Below are positions 45,414 through 54,589 of a DNA stretch of 64,000 bases, piece by piece. The stretch's first letter is position 1, and each line of letters begins with the position of its first letter. The stretch comes from Granulosicoccus sp. (lineage in GTDB: Bacteria > Pseudomonadota > Gammaproteobacteria > Granulosicoccales > Granulosicoccaceae). Under the pieces are notes generated by a model that saw only the letters and a list, made by a program, of their open reading frames with translations, was not told the origin of the DNA and did not search any database. The translations under genes and the position numbers were made by a program. The stretch lies in contig JAHDGK010000006.1 of the NCBI GenBank assembly GCA_020627685.1, positions 62,001 through 126,000 of the forward strand, written 5' to 3'.

Positions 45414-46952
45414 ATGATGAAGTTAAAACTTGCGTTGATGTTGACTGTGATGTTTCTGGTTTCATGTGGAGATAATCCAGAACGCGCAGCGGGTATGACC
45501 CCAACAGATGGCAATGATAATAAGCCTGCCACCGACACTGAACTTAAAACTGATGCCGGAGAAAACAGTCGAATAGTTGATCAGTTGGATAATGCGCAAG
45601 TGGACCCAACACGCCAGTGGGCATTTGCAAAGTACGCTACCGCAGGGTTAATAGAGGCAACGCAACAGCGCGAAGGCGATACAGCGCGAGGCTATCAGGC
45701 CTTGCTCGAAGAACCGTATGTGAGTTGTGGTTTACCAGAGCGGGTTTTTCGGCGTTTACTTGGCGATGCGCCCGTCGTTGAAGCCCCTAACCGGACGGAA
45801 AAGGCTGATGGCTTGCCCTTTAGTGTTAACGTTTTTACGAATGACTTCGGCGTTTCGACAGTCAGTAATAATTGCTTGACCTGTCATGGCACCCAGTTGT
45901 TTGGCGAGCTAGTGATCGGACTCGGTAATGAGTTTCAAGATTTTACCGCCGACGCATCTGCTCTAGTAGAACGAGCGGGGTTTCTGGTTCGGGGAGAGGA
46001 GGAAACAAAATCATGGGAACAATACGCTGATCGGGTTGCCGCAATTGCACCGTACTCGCGAATGCACACCCTAGGTGTGAATCCGGCAAACAATCTAACC
46101 TTCGCACTGATCGCTCACCGTGATGCAACGAGCAATGAATGGTCAGATACGCCGTTGCTGAAAATGCCTCCTACCGATCCGCCACCAGTTAGCGTACCGC
46201 CTTGGTGGAGAATGAGTAAAAAGCCTGCCATGTTCTGGTTGGGTGAGGGGCGAGGGGATCACGCTCGCATCATGATGGCGGCCTCTATGCTGTGCACGGA
46301 TTCCCTGGATGCTTTGAAAGTTATCGATGAGTATGCTCCGGATATCCGCGCCTTTATTGCCGATATTGAACCGCCGAGCTGGCCGTTTCCTGTAGACGAC
46401 TCCCTGGCTGAAACCGGACAGGGCATCTTTGAGCAAAACTGTTCAAGCTGCCACGGAACCTACGGAGAAACGCCGGAATACCTGAGCCGACTTGTTCCAA
46501 TAGAAACCGTTGCCACAGACGCTACGCTCGTGGACTTTGCACTAAACGAAGGAGCACCGTACATCGATTGGTTTAACCGCTCCTTCTTCGGGGAAATGTC
46601 GATGGCCGCCCCGGGCCCTGGATATGTAGCACCGCCATTGGACGGCGTCTGGGCCACAGCTCCGTTTTTACATAATGGTTCAGTGCCCTCTCTTAGGGCT
46701 TTGCTCGACAGTAAACTGCGTCCGAAGGTTTGGCGACATCGAGTGCAAGATTCATCTGATCCGGAAAGTTATAATCAATCCGACATCGGTTGGCACTATG
46801 ACGCTCTGGATGCCGCCGTTTATATGGGGCAGAAGCCCGTCGAAATCTACGATACAACGCTCTCCGGCTACAGTAATTCGGGGCATATCTTCGGGGATCA
46901 TTTGGACGAAGAGCAAAGGAACGCGGTGTTGGAATACATCAAAACCCTTTGA
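45414..46952 (+). CDS. Di-heme cytochrome c lipoprotein
   Basis: The 512-residue protein begins with a lipoprotein signal (VMFLVSC, lipidated C18) and a Thr/Asp-rich linker. It carries two heme c sites, C154-x-x-C157-H158 (NNCLTCHG) and C343-x-x-C346-H347 (NCSSCHG). The C-terminal block APPLDGVWATAPFLHNGSVPSLRALL is shared with RoxA-like and di-heme peroxidase-related cytochromes. It would be held in the periplasm on a membrane and take part in electron transfer or oxidation of a lipophilic or organic substrate. It starts 1 nt after the AttH-like gene. No cytochrome maturation genes are nearby. Confidence 0.82.
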   Translation: MMKLKLALMLTVMFLVSCGDNPERAAGMTPTDGNDNKPATDTELKTDAGENSRIVDQLDNAQVDPTRQWAFAKYATAGLIEATQQREGDTARGYQALLEEPYVSCGLPERVFRRLLGDAPVVEAPNRTEKADGLPFSVNVFTNDFGVSTVSNNCLTCHGTQLFGELVIGLGNEFQDFTADASALVERAGFLVRGEEETKSWEQYADRVAAIAPYSRMHTLGVNPANNLTFALIAHRDATSNEWSDTPLLKMPPTDPPPVSVPPWWRMSKKPAMFWLGEGRGDHARIMMAASMLCTDSLDALKVIDEYAPDIRAFIADIEPPSWPFPVDDSLAETGQGIFEQNCSSCHGTYGETPEYLSRLVPIETVATDATLVDFALNEGAPYIDWFNRSFFGEMSMAAPGPGYVAPPLDGVWATAPFLHNGSVPSLRALLDSKLRPKVWRHRVQDSSDPESYNQSDIGWHYDALDAAVYMGQKPVEIYDTTLSGYSNSGHIFGDHLDEEQRNAVLEYIKTL

Positions 46953-47059
46953 TATCACTGGTTAAATAGCGTCTCAATTCAGTGTAGGGTCGACGCTGGC
47001 GCCTATTAGAACCCTCAGCTGGTCCCCAGCTATGGGACGCTCGCCGCAGCGTACACATG

Positions 47060-47101
47060 ATTCTCGCTATAAAATCGTCGCGAGAATGTTCTGCACAGAA
47101 C
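47060..47101. promoter_or_regulatory. Two adjacent inverted repeats upstream of dgcNA (candidate operator)
   Basis: ATTCTCGC ... GCGAGAAT (8-bp arms, 12-nt spacer) is followed at once by GTTCTG-CA-CAGAAC (6-bp arms). Both lie 68-110 nt before the dgcN start in a 216-nt gap. Tandem symmetric sites in that position suggest a regulator binding site for the D-glutamate operon. No regulator gene is adjacent. Confidence 0.45.
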
Positions 47102-47168
47102 AGTTTGTCGTGGCTTTTTGCTCGTCAAATAGCCGTACAGTTACGTTATATACCCTGGAAGATTTGTC

Positions 47169-48164
47169 ATGTTGAATACCCCTTATCTATTATTTCTGGG
47201 CGATGCTCCCGATGCTTTGTCTGCAAAAGTAGCGCAAGGCGTAAAGGACTGGCGTCCTGAGAATTGTGTGGGTCAGTTTCGCCAGGAAGGTTGTCAGGCC
47301 GATATGGGCTTACCGGATATGACGATCCAGGAAGCCGTGGATGCAGGTGCAAAGACGCTGATCGTTGGTGTCGCAAACCGCGGTGGACACATCAGTGATA
47401 GCTGGAACTCAGTTTTTGAAGAAGCACTAGCTGCCGGAATGGACATCGCCTCTGGTTTGCATAATCTATTAACCGATAATGCAAAGCTGGTTGAGTTAGC
47501 CGAGCAGCATAATCAGTCTCTATTCGACGTGCGTATACCGCAGGTAGAGTTTCCTATTGCAACCGGTAAGAAGCGTAGCGGTAAGCGATGCCTCGCCGTG
47601 GGTACTGATTGCTCTGTTGGAAAAATGTACACGGCCATGGCAATGGAAAAAACCATGCTGGAAAGAGGCATGAACGCCACATTTCGGGCCACGGGTCAGA
47701 CAGGCATATTAATTACTGGAGGTGGAATTCCTCTGGATGCGGTCATCGCCGACTTCATGGCTGGAGCGGTTGAGTGGCTCACGCCCGACAACGACGCTGA
47801 CCACTGGGATCTCATTGAAGGTCAGGGAAGTCTTTTCCATGCGTCTTACTCCGGTGTGACCATGGCTTTGGTTCATGGTGGGGCCCCTGATGCGCTGGTT
47901 CTATGTCATGAACCCACACGTGAGCACATGCGTGGCCTTCCTGACTATCAATTACCCAGCTTAGAGTTATTGCGCGATACCGCATTGACGCTAGCTCGAT
48001 TTGTTAATCCTGACTGCCAGGTCGTTGGAATTTCAGTCAATACAGCAGCGCTGAATGAAGACGAAGCTGTTGCCTTGCTGAAAGAAATTGAAGATCGAAT
48101 GCAGTTACCGTGTGTTGATCCATTCCGTCACGGTGCCGATCGCTTGGTAGACGCGCTATCGTGA
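47169..48164 (+). CDS. dgcN: D-glutamate N-acetyltransferase DgcN (DUF1611 family)
   Basis: This 331-residue DUF1611 protein has an N-terminal Rossmann-like part and a C-terminal P-loop-like part with GTDCSVGKMYTA near 145-156. In characterised systems DgcN acetylates D-glutamate with acetyl-CoA; the product is then converted to N-acetyl-L-glutamate by DgcA. The pairing with an enolase-superfamily epimerase, overlapping by 4 nt (ATGA-like junction with a GTG start), supports the assignment. Older annotations call it a NAD-dependent epimerase or a hypothetical protein. Confidence 0.85.
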   Translation: MLNTPYLLFLGDAPDALSAKVAQGVKDWRPENCVGQFRQEGCQADMGLPDMTIQEAVDAGAKTLIVGVANRGGHISDSWNSVFEEALAAGMDIASGLHNLLTDNAKLVELAEQHNQSLFDVRIPQVEFPIATGKKRSGKRCLAVGTDCSVGKMYTAMAMEKTMLERGMNATFRATGQTGILITGGGIPLDAVIADFMAGAVEWLTPDNDADHWDLIEGQGSLFHASYSGVTMALVHGGAPDALVLCHEPTREHMRGLPDYQLPSLELLRDTALTLARFVNPDCQVVGISVNTAALNEDEAVALLKEIEDRMQLPCVDPFRHGADRLVDALS

Positions 48165-49150
48165 GCGGTGGCGTGAAGCTGTCCGTCAGCCAGGACACGT
48201 TTGCGATGGACGGCACGTTCACCATCTCGCGTGGTTCCAGAACTGAGGCTCACGTAGTCACTGTCAGCTTGGAAAAAGACGGCGCAGTGGGCATGGGCGA
48301 ATGTGTGCCCTATGCTCGCTATGGTGAGTCGCTGGATAGCGTCTGCGAACAGATCCAATCGCTGACAGATGCCCTCGCTCAGGGAATGGATAGAATTGCG
48401 TTGCAAACTGCACTCGCGCCGGGTGCTGCCCGAAATGCGGTTGATTGTGCCTTCTGGGATCTTGAAGCCAAGTTAGCTGGCAAACCGGCGTGGCAGCTGG
48501 CAGGTCTAAATTCATTGTCGTCGGTTGTAACAGCCTACACGCTGTCGTTGGACACACCTGAGAAGATGCAACAAGCGGCTGAGGAAAACGCGGCCAGACC
48601 ACTCCTAAAAATAAAATTGGGTGGTGAGGGTGATCTTGAGCGTCTGCGTGCGGTTCGAGCCGGTGCGCCTAACAGTCGTCTGATCGTCGACGCTAATGAA
48701 GGCTGGTCGGCTACCGATTACGATGCCTTGGCGCCAGTCATGTTGGAGTTAGGGGTGGACTTGGTCGAACAGCCATTACCGGCATCCGATGATGCTGCTT
48801 TAGAAGGAAGAGCACGTCCATTACCCGTCTGTGCCGATGAGGCTTGTCACGATAGAGATAGCCTGGCAAACCTAAAAGGTAAATACGATGTCATTAACAT
48901 TAAGCTCGACAAGACGGGCGGTTTGACAGAAGCATTAGCGCTGAAACAAGCCGCTGTTGAGCAAGGCTTTTCCATTATGGTGGGCTGCATGGTAGGCAGC
49001 TCTCTGGCGATGGCACCCGCGCTTCTCTTGGCGCAAGATGTCGGCTTTGTCGATTTAGACGGGCCCTTATTGTTAGCAGAAGATCGCGACACGCCTATTG
49101 AATTCAAAGGCAGTGATATGTATCCGGCTCCACCGGCACTCTGGGGATAG
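48161..49150 (+). CDS. dgcA: N-acetyl-D-glutamate racemase DgcA (enolase superfamily)
   Basis: This 329-residue enolase-superfamily protein is of the dipeptide-epimerase/MLE branch. The acid-base lysines are in LLKIKLGG and NIKLDKTGG, and metal ligands are in IVDANEGW, LVEQPLP and VCADEAC. Taken alone it would be called L-Ala-D/L-Glu epimerase; directly behind dgcN it is better read as the second enzyme of D-glutamate degradation. It starts at GTG in a 4-nt overlap with dgcN. A strong terminator follows 35 nt after the stop. Confidence 0.83.
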   Translation: MSGGVKLSVSQDTFAMDGTFTISRGSRTEAHVVTVSLEKDGAVGMGECVPYARYGESLDSVCEQIQSLTDALAQGMDRIALQTALAPGAARNAVDCAFWDLEAKLAGKPAWQLAGLNSLSSVVTAYTLSLDTPEKMQQAAEENAARPLLKIKLGGEGDLERLRAVRAGAPNSRLIVDANEGWSATDYDALAPVMLELGVDLVEQPLPASDDAALEGRARPLPVCADEACHDRDSLANLKGKYDVINIKLDKTGGLTEALALKQAAVEQGFSIMVGCMVGSSLAMAPALLLAQDVGFVDLDGPLLLAEDRDTPIEFKGSDMYPAPPALWG

Positions 49151-49184
49151 TCAAACGTAAATTCTGACAACCTCTCGTTCCAGA

Positions 49185-49220
49185 CACAAAAAAGCCGGCG
49201 TAGTAGCCGGCTTTTTTGTG
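49185..49220. terminator. Bidirectional rho-independent terminator
   Basis: A perfect 15-bp stem (CACAAAAAAGCCGGC and its complement) around a 6-nt loop has A-tracts and T-tracts inside the arms, so it ends transcription from both sides. It lies between convergent dgcA and the LEA-like gene, 35 and 30 nt from their stops. Confidence 0.92.
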
Positions 49221-49249
49221 TTCTTAACGCCGCTTGGCGACGTTCGGTA

Positions 49250-50011
49250 TTACGATTGTTTCGTTGTATCGACAACCTTGTCGTTAACTGCTGCATTAAC
49301 TTCAGAGCTCACCTTAGCTGACGCCTCGTTAACCAGATTGTCGGTGGAGGCCTGTGAGTTTCTATTAGCTGCAACCTTCTCCATTTTATGCTCAACCGCG
49401 TGCATACCTGATGATACTTTTCCAGCAACCTTGCTAATGATGCTTTCATCACCGGCTGCGTTGGTTTTACCGGTTAAGCCGTCAGCTGAATCAGCTACTT
49501 TCTTAGCAACTTTATGGGTTAGGTCACCAGAGGTGGCCGCAGCTTTTTGCAAGAAGGATTGATCGCCGTTCTCACCAGAGCCTGTTGTCAGACTGGATGC
49601 TGACTTCATTTTCTCATCCAGTTTCTGATTGAGTTTGCTGGCTTGCTCACGGGCTTTGCCTGCAGCACGACCCACTGGTGAGTCTTCACCCAGCACGCCA
49701 TTGGGCTCTTTCGCTTTCTCATACATCTGAGCAGCAGACTGTTTTGCAGTTTTGAGTTGCTCTCCGAGCTTTCCACTGCCTTCCTGTAATTTCGCAGCAG
49801 CGCGCGTCATGGCAGTTTCCTGTCCGTCAGCTGGAGTGCCGCCAGCCGTGGCAGCAGTGCCGGTCAGGGCCGTCAAGCTGGGGAGAAGCCCCTCGTCACT
49901 AGCGACTGTTTCGTCATGGCTATGCGCCTCTACCCATCGGCGTTCATTCAAAGCGTTGAAAAACAGCCATAAAGCGACTGCCAGCAAGCATAGCGTTGTA
50001 ATCCAGATCAT
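49250..50011 (-). CDS. Membrane-anchored Ala/Lys/Gly-rich LEA-like protein
   Basis: ATG at 50011 with GGAG about 8 nt upstream gives 253 residues starting MIWITTLCLLAVALWLFF, a single N-terminal membrane anchor. An upstream ATG at 50041 lacks such a site. The rest is hydrophilic and low in aromatics, with repeating blocks around GEDSPVGRAAGKA, GENGDQSFLQKAA and AAGDESIISKVAGKV, each followed by an amphipathic Lys/Ala/Val helix. That resembles late-embryogenesis-abundant or apolipoprotein-like helices, which protect or coat membranes under stress. No family was recognised; the function is unknown. Confidence 0.68.
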   Translation of the reverse strand: MIWITTLCLLAVALWLFFNALNERRWVEAHSHDETVASDEGLLPSLTALTGTAATAGGTPADGQETAMTRAAAKLQEGSGKLGEQLKTAKQSAAQMYEKAKEPNGVLGEDSPVGRAAGKAREQASKLNQKLDEKMKSASSLTTGSGENGDQSFLQKAAATSGDLTHKVAKKVADSADGLTGKTNAAGDESIISKVAGKVSSGMHAVEHKMEKVAANRNSQASTDNLVNEASAKVSSEVNAAVNDKVVDTTKQS

Positions 50012-50406
50012 CGAGCACTCCAAAAGTAGGGTGTTGGTCAAAAAACTGTGGCTCAGTGCAAATTTGAGCCTTTGGCGTATGGTACGCCATTAGATCGATC
50101 AGTCTCAACAGATCACTAGCGTGATACGCGATTCGATCGGATGTATTGCAATAATTTGCAATGCTGACGCGCGAATATCGGCAGGCAGGGCCGTGAAATG
50201 CATTGTTCGAGGAAATATCCTGATTGCAATTCAGCACACTATTGGGGCAATCAAGTCGCCTTCGTCACACCCCTATGAGTCTCCTTCACGCAAAAACGTA
50301 TTATCCTTGTGCGACTGAGTACTAGACTTCTCTCTCTTAGTGCAATGTCTGGCTTATGCCCCGCGATGGCATTTGACGCTCATTTTTAATTCATAAAGCC
50401 AATTGA
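50012..50406. other. 395-nt intergenic region between the LEA-like gene and hemC
   Basis: This divergent region has no convincing gene. It contains a 7-bp inverted repeat TGGCGTA-TGG-TACGCCA at 50073-50089, about 60 nt upstream of the LEA-like start, and a short repeat of TTGCAAT around 50145-50162. The promoters for both genes must lie here but could not be placed with confidence. Confidence 0.5.
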
Positions 50407-51384
50407 ATGAACACATTAAAAATTGCGACGCGTAATAGCCCCCTGGCACTTTGGCAAGCTGAAGACGTTAAGGCGCGGGTCGAAGCCCTGGATTTGGGTG
50501 TCAACGTAGAATTGATTACGATGACGACGCGTGGCGATCAGCTTCTCGATAGCCCGCTGGCCAAAATTGGCGGCAAGGGGCTGTTTGTAAAAGAGTTAGA
50601 GACTGCCATTCTGGATGGCATTGCCCATATAGCGGTGCATTCTATTAAGGACGTTCCCGCGGTAGTCCCTGAAGGTCTTCAGGTTGTACACATCCTGGAG
50701 CGTGAGAATCCGTACGACGCTTTCGTCTCAAATAATTTTCAAGACCTGGCCTCATTGCCTGAGCGCGCTATTGTGGGGACCTGCAGTTTGCGCCGCCAGG
50801 CGCAGGTTTTGGCGGCGTACCCGCACCTTGAAGTGCACAATTTGCGTGGCAACGTGAACACACGATTACGCAAATTGGATGATGGAGAATATGACGCCAT
50901 TATTCTTGCGGCAGCTGGCCTCATACGATTAGGGATGCAGGACAGAATTGCGTCCGAGTTGACGGTTCAGCAAAGCCTACCGGCAGCCGGTCAAGGTATT
51001 GTGGGGATAGAAACCCGTATTGATGATGAGGACACTATTGCATTAATGGATAAGCTGCATCATCAGGAAACCAGCTATCGTGTCATGGCTGAAAGAGCGC
51101 TAAGTGCAAGATTGGATGGTGGGTGCCAGGTACCCATAGCGGCATTTTCAGAACTGGAAGGTGAACAGATTTGGTTAAGGGGCCTGGTCGCCAGCCCTGA
51201 TGGAAAGTCAGTGATTACAGCAGACGCCAGAGCACATATAAATGAGGCTGTTGATTTAGGTGTCAAGGTTGCAGAAATGTTGCTGTATCGGGGTGCGAAC
51301 GACATCCTTAAATCATTGGGACTAAAACCCGCGCCACTGGATGAAGTCGCTGCCAGTGCCGCCAAATATGTGCGTCGCTCTTAA
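50407..51384 (+). CDS. hemC: Porphobilinogen deaminase (hydroxymethylbilane synthase)
   Basis: The enzyme assembles four porphobilinogens into hydroxymethylbilane in heme biosynthesis. The 325-residue protein has the catalytic aspartate region GIAHIAVHSIKDVP, the substrate-binding GTCSLRRQAQ and NLRGNVNTRLRKL, and the dipyrromethane cofactor cysteine C240 in DGGCQVPIAAF. hemD does not follow; instead pntA begins 166 nt downstream, so hemC is separated from the common hemCDXY order. Confidence 0.96.
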   Translation: MNTLKIATRNSPLALWQAEDVKARVEALDLGVNVELITMTTRGDQLLDSPLAKIGGKGLFVKELETAILDGIAHIAVHSIKDVPAVVPEGLQVVHILERENPYDAFVSNNFQDLASLPERAIVGTCSLRRQAQVLAAYPHLEVHNLRGNVNTRLRKLDDGEYDAIILAAAGLIRLGMQDRIASELTVQQSLPAAGQGIVGIETRIDDEDTIALMDKLHHQETSYRVMAERALSARLDGGCQVPIAAFSELEGEQIWLRGLVASPDGKSVITADARAHINEAVDLGVKVAEMLLYRGANDILKSLGLKPAPLDEVAASAAKYVRRS

Positions 51385-51540
51385 GCACATAGTGATGAGT
51401 CGCCCAGTTAGCGCTCTTATAGTAAGTATTTATGGGCACCTCGGGGCTTGTCCAGTATAAAAGGTAATCCTGCGTTTTCGCGTTACTACGGCGACAACCA
51501 TTTGCAGCGGGCTTATGAATCGAATAATTAGTCGTTAATT

Positions 51541-51545
51541 GGAGG
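51541..51545 (+). promoter_or_regulatory. Ribosome binding site for the pntA GTG start
   Basis: GGAGG lies 5 nt before the GTG at 51551. A TTG at 51539 that would extend the frame overlaps this site and is therefore unlikely to be the start. Confidence 0.75.
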
Positions 51546-51550
51546 CAACT

Positions 51551-53110
51551 GTGCTGATAGGAGTTCCTAAAGAGACGTTCGCAGGTGAGAAACGTGTCGC
51601 AATGACGCCGGAAACGGCGGCGCACGTTATCAAACTTGGACACACCCTCTGTGTTGAAAGTGGCGCTGGAGAAGCCGCCAATATCTCGGATGATTTGTAT
51701 CGGGCAGCTGATGTCGAAGTACTTCCCGATGCGGCGTCTGTATACAGTCAGGCCGATGTCATTTTAAAAGTCAGAGCACCGCAAATAGACGCAAGTGTTG
51801 GAAACGAAGTTGAGTTTCTAAAACCGGGCACGGCACTTATCGGTTTTATATGGCCTGCTCAAAACGAAGAATTAATGAATGCATTAGCGGCGAGAGACGT
51901 CACTGTACTGGCAATGGATTCTGTACCAAGAATGTCACGCGCACAGAAAATGGATGCGTTGAGTTCTATGGCAAACATCGGCGGCTATCGGGCGGTCGTT
52001 GAAGCAGCTAATCAGTTTGGCAGGTTTTTTACCGGACAGATAACAGCCGCTGGAAAAGTACCGCCTGCCAAGGTCTTGGTCATCGGGGCAGGGGTTGCAG
52101 GACTCGCTGCAATTGGTGCTGCTAAAGGTATGGGTGCGATCGTCAGAGCCTTTGATACTCGTCCGGAGGCGGCCGAGCAGGTTGAAAGTATGGGGGCAGA
52201 GTTCCTCATGCTGGAATTTGAAGAGGAAGAAGACGGCGCAGGTGAAGGCGGCTATGCAAAGGTGATGAGTAAAGAATTCATCGACGCCGAAATGGCCTTG
52301 TTTCGTGAGCAAGCGAAAGAGGTCGATATCATCATAACCACCGCTTTGATTCCCGGGCGTCCTGCACCAGAGCTCATTACCACGGACATGGTTGAATCAA
52401 TGAAACCGGGTAGTGTTATTGTCGATCTCGCTGCTGAACGCGGTGGCAATTGCAAGCTTACGCAAGCTGACAAAGTTATTAAGCACGGTGACGTGACATT
52501 GATTGGATACACCGATCTACCCAGTAGGATGGCTGCACAATCGAGCCAGCTTTACAGTACAAACCTGCGTCATTTACTGGCTGATCTTACCCCTGAAAAA
52601 GACGGTCAGTTAAACGTCAATATGGAAGATGAGGTCATACGCGGAGCAACGGTTATTAATCAAGGTGAGATTACCTGGCCACCACCACCGCCTAAATTAT
52701 CAGCGGCGCCCAAGCCAGCTGCATCTACGCCTGTTGCTGTTGCGGCACCGGTTGAGGTCGAGACTGGTGGCATGGGTGGCACACTGATAGCAGCCGGAGT
52801 GGCTGCGATAGCTCTGTTAGCAGTAGGAAGTGTCGCACCGCCCGATTTCATGAGTCACTTTACGGTGTTCGTTCTGGCTTGTTTTATCGGGTATCAAGTG
52901 ATTTGGAGTGTGACACCTGCATTGCACACGCCGCTCATGAGTGTCACTAACGCTATCAGCGGCATTATTGTCGTGGGGGCACTCTTGCAGATTTCCTCTT
53001 CGTCCGGATTTGTCGTTTTTCTCGCAGCCGTTGCGACGTTAATCGCAAGTATCAATATTGCCGGTGGTTTTTTAGTGACTCAGCGAATGCTGAAAATGTT
53101 CAGGAAATAA
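51551..53110 (+). CDS. pntA: NAD(P) transhydrogenase subunit alpha
   Basis: PntA carries the NAD(H)-binding domain I and part of the membrane domain of the proton-translocating transhydrogenase. GTG at 51551 begins [17 protein letters not shown], the conserved opening, and gives 519 residues. The NAD loop is [21 protein letters not shown] Pro/Ala linker (about 375-405) leads to four membrane helices, so this is the fused alpha1-alpha2 form as in E. coli. pntB follows after 1 nt. Confidence 0.95.
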   Translation: MLIGVPKETFAGEKRVAMTPETAAHVIKLGHTLCVESGAGEAANISDDLYRAADVEVLPDAASVYSQADVILKVRAPQIDASVGNEVEFLKPGTALIGFIWPAQNEELMNALAARDVTVLAMDSVPRMSRAQKMDALSSMANIGGYRAVVEAANQFGRFFTGQITAAGKVPPAKVLVIGAGVAGLAAIGAAKGMGAIVRAFDTRPEAAEQVESMGAEFLMLEFEEEEDGAGEGGYAKVMSKEFIDAEMALFREQAKEVDIIITTALIPGRPAPELITTDMVESMKPGSVIVDLAAERGGNCKLTQADKVIKHGDVTLIGYTDLPSRMAAQSSQLYSTNLRHLLADLTPEKDGQLNVNMEDEVIRGATVINQGEITWPPPPPKLSAAPKPAASTPVAVAAPVEVETGGMGGTLIAAGVAAIALLAVGSVAPPDFMSHFTVFVLACFIGYQVIWSVTPALHTPLMSVTNAISGIIVVGALLQISSSSGFVVFLAAVATLIASINIAGGFLVTQRMLKMFRK

Positions 53111-53111
53111 A

Positions 53112-54536
53112 ATGATGAATAGTGGAATGGTTACAGCTGCTTACATCATTGCGGCAGTGTTATTTATTTTAAGTCTTGCTGGTTTATCAAAGCAGGAAAC
53201 GGCTAGACGCGGTAATCAAGCGGGTATTGCCGGCATGGCAATCGCGGTGTTGGCGACCATCATTGGCGATGGGGTTCAAAGCTATGGCGTTCTGTTAGTC
53301 ATGGTCGGCATCGGTGGTGCTATCGGTGCGTACTTGGCTCGCCGAGTTGAGATGACCGAAATGCCGGAGCTCGTGGCTATCCTTCATAGCTTTGTTGGTT
53401 TGGCCGCGGTACTGGTTGGTTTTGCCAGTTACCTTACGCCCGAGGCGCATCACGTTGGTACTGAAAGAACCATTCATGATGTTGAGATCTACCTGGGTAT
53501 CCTGATTGGGGCCTTGACGTTTACGGGTTCGGTAATAGCTTTTGGAAAGCTCAGCGGTAAAGTGGGTAGCAAGCCCCTGATTCTGCCCGGCCGGCATATG
53601 ATCAATCTGGGTATTGGTGTGGTTTGTTTGGTTTTGTTGTTTCTGTTTATCGGTCAGGCACCGGAAGCAGGTGCTGTCGAAACTGGCAAGGGTTGGGGCA
53701 CCTTCATCCTTGTCGTCATGACCTTGCTTGCGTTTGCTTTCGGAGTACACATGGTTATGGCTATCGGTGGTGCCGATATGCCTGTCGTAATTTCCATGCT
53801 TAACAGCTACTCCGGTTGGGCGGCAGCAGCAACAGGGTTCATGTTGTCAAATGATCTACTGATTGTTGTGGGTGCGTTAGTGGGTTCCAGTGGCGCTATC
53901 CTCAGCTATATCATGTGTCGGGCTATGAACAGAAAGTTCTTTAGCGTCATTATGGGTGGCTGGGGTGATGCAAGCCCAAGCTCTGGTGACGGTGGATCTG
54001 ATGAACCTCAAGGCGAAGCCGTTGCTATCACAGCAGATGAAGTCGCTGCTTTGTGTAAAGATTCAGAATCCGTCGTTATTGTCCCGGGTTACGGCATGGC
54101 GGTAGCGCATGCGCAACACCCGGTTTCAGAACTGACTACCCAACTCAAAAAAGCAGGCATCAATGTTCGATTTGCCATTCATCCTGTTGCAGGGCGTATG
54201 CCCGGTCATATGAATGTACTGTTGGCTGAAGCGAATGTTCCCTACGACCTAGTGCTTGAGATGGATGAAATTAACGAGGACCTATCCGATACCGATGTTG
54301 TGATTGTCATCGGTGCTAACGATATTGTTAATCCATCGGCGCTGGACAATCCTAATAGTCCCATTGCAGGTATGCCAGTACTTGAGGTGTGGAATGCAAA
54401 GACCGTTATCGTTTCAAAACGTTCTATGGCGACAGGCTATGCCGGTGTAGAAAACCCGCTGTTCTTTAAAGAAAATACACGCATGCTCTTTGGTGATGCC
54501 AAGGAGAGTGTCAACGGGATTCTAACCAATCTTTAA
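53112..54536 (+). CDS. pntB: NAD(P) transhydrogenase subunit beta
   Basis: PntB supplies the remaining membrane helices and the NADP(H)-binding domain III. Residues ~1-270 contain about eight or nine helices ([23 protein letters not shown] is the well-conserved cytosolic loop). After a Gly/Ser/Asp linker, domain III shows [34 protein letters not shown] and the [15 protein letters not shown] lid. At 474 residues it is slightly longer than E. coli PntB (462). It is coupled to pntA with a 1-nt gap and converges on putA. Confidence 0.95.
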   Translation: MMNSGMVTAAYIIAAVLFILSLAGLSKQETARRGNQAGIAGMAIAVLATIIGDGVQSYGVLLVMVGIGGAIGAYLARRVEMTEMPELVAILHSFVGLAAVLVGFASYLTPEAHHVGTERTIHDVEIYLGILIGALTFTGSVIAFGKLSGKVGSKPLILPGRHMINLGIGVVCLVLLFLFIGQAPEAGAVETGKGWGTFILVVMTLLAFAFGVHMVMAIGGADMPVVISMLNSYSGWAAAATGFMLSNDLLIVVGALVGSSGAILSYIMCRAMNRKFFSVIMGGWGDASPSSGDGGSDEPQGEAVAITADEVAALCKDSESVVIVPGYGMAVAHAQHPVSELTTQLKKAGINVRFAIHPVAGRMPGHMNVLLAEANVPYDLVLEMDEINEDLSDTDVVIVIGANDIVNPSALDNPNSPIAGMPVLEVWNAKTVIVSKRSMATGYAGVENPLFFKENTRMLFGDAKESVNGILTNL

Positions 54537-54555
54537 AAATGCATTGAAGGTCTGA

Positions 54556-54589
54556 AACGCTAGTCTGTGTCACCCAGCAGACTAGCGTT
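54556..54589. terminator. 12-bp hairpin at the pntB/putA convergent ends
   Basis: AACGCTAGTCTG and CAGACTAGCGTT pair perfectly around a 10-nt loop. The element begins 20 nt after the pntB stop and spans the putA stop codon. No T-run follows on either strand, so it may block opposing transcription or protect 3' ends rather than act as a classical terminator. Confidence 0.6.

Noticed and set aside
47057-47260. 67-codon frame overlapping the dgcN start
   Set aside because: It runs through the candidate operator and into dgcN in another frame; no ribosome site.
50121-50318. 65-codon frame in the hemC upstream region
   Set aside because: Weak start context, no similarity noticed; kept as intergenic.
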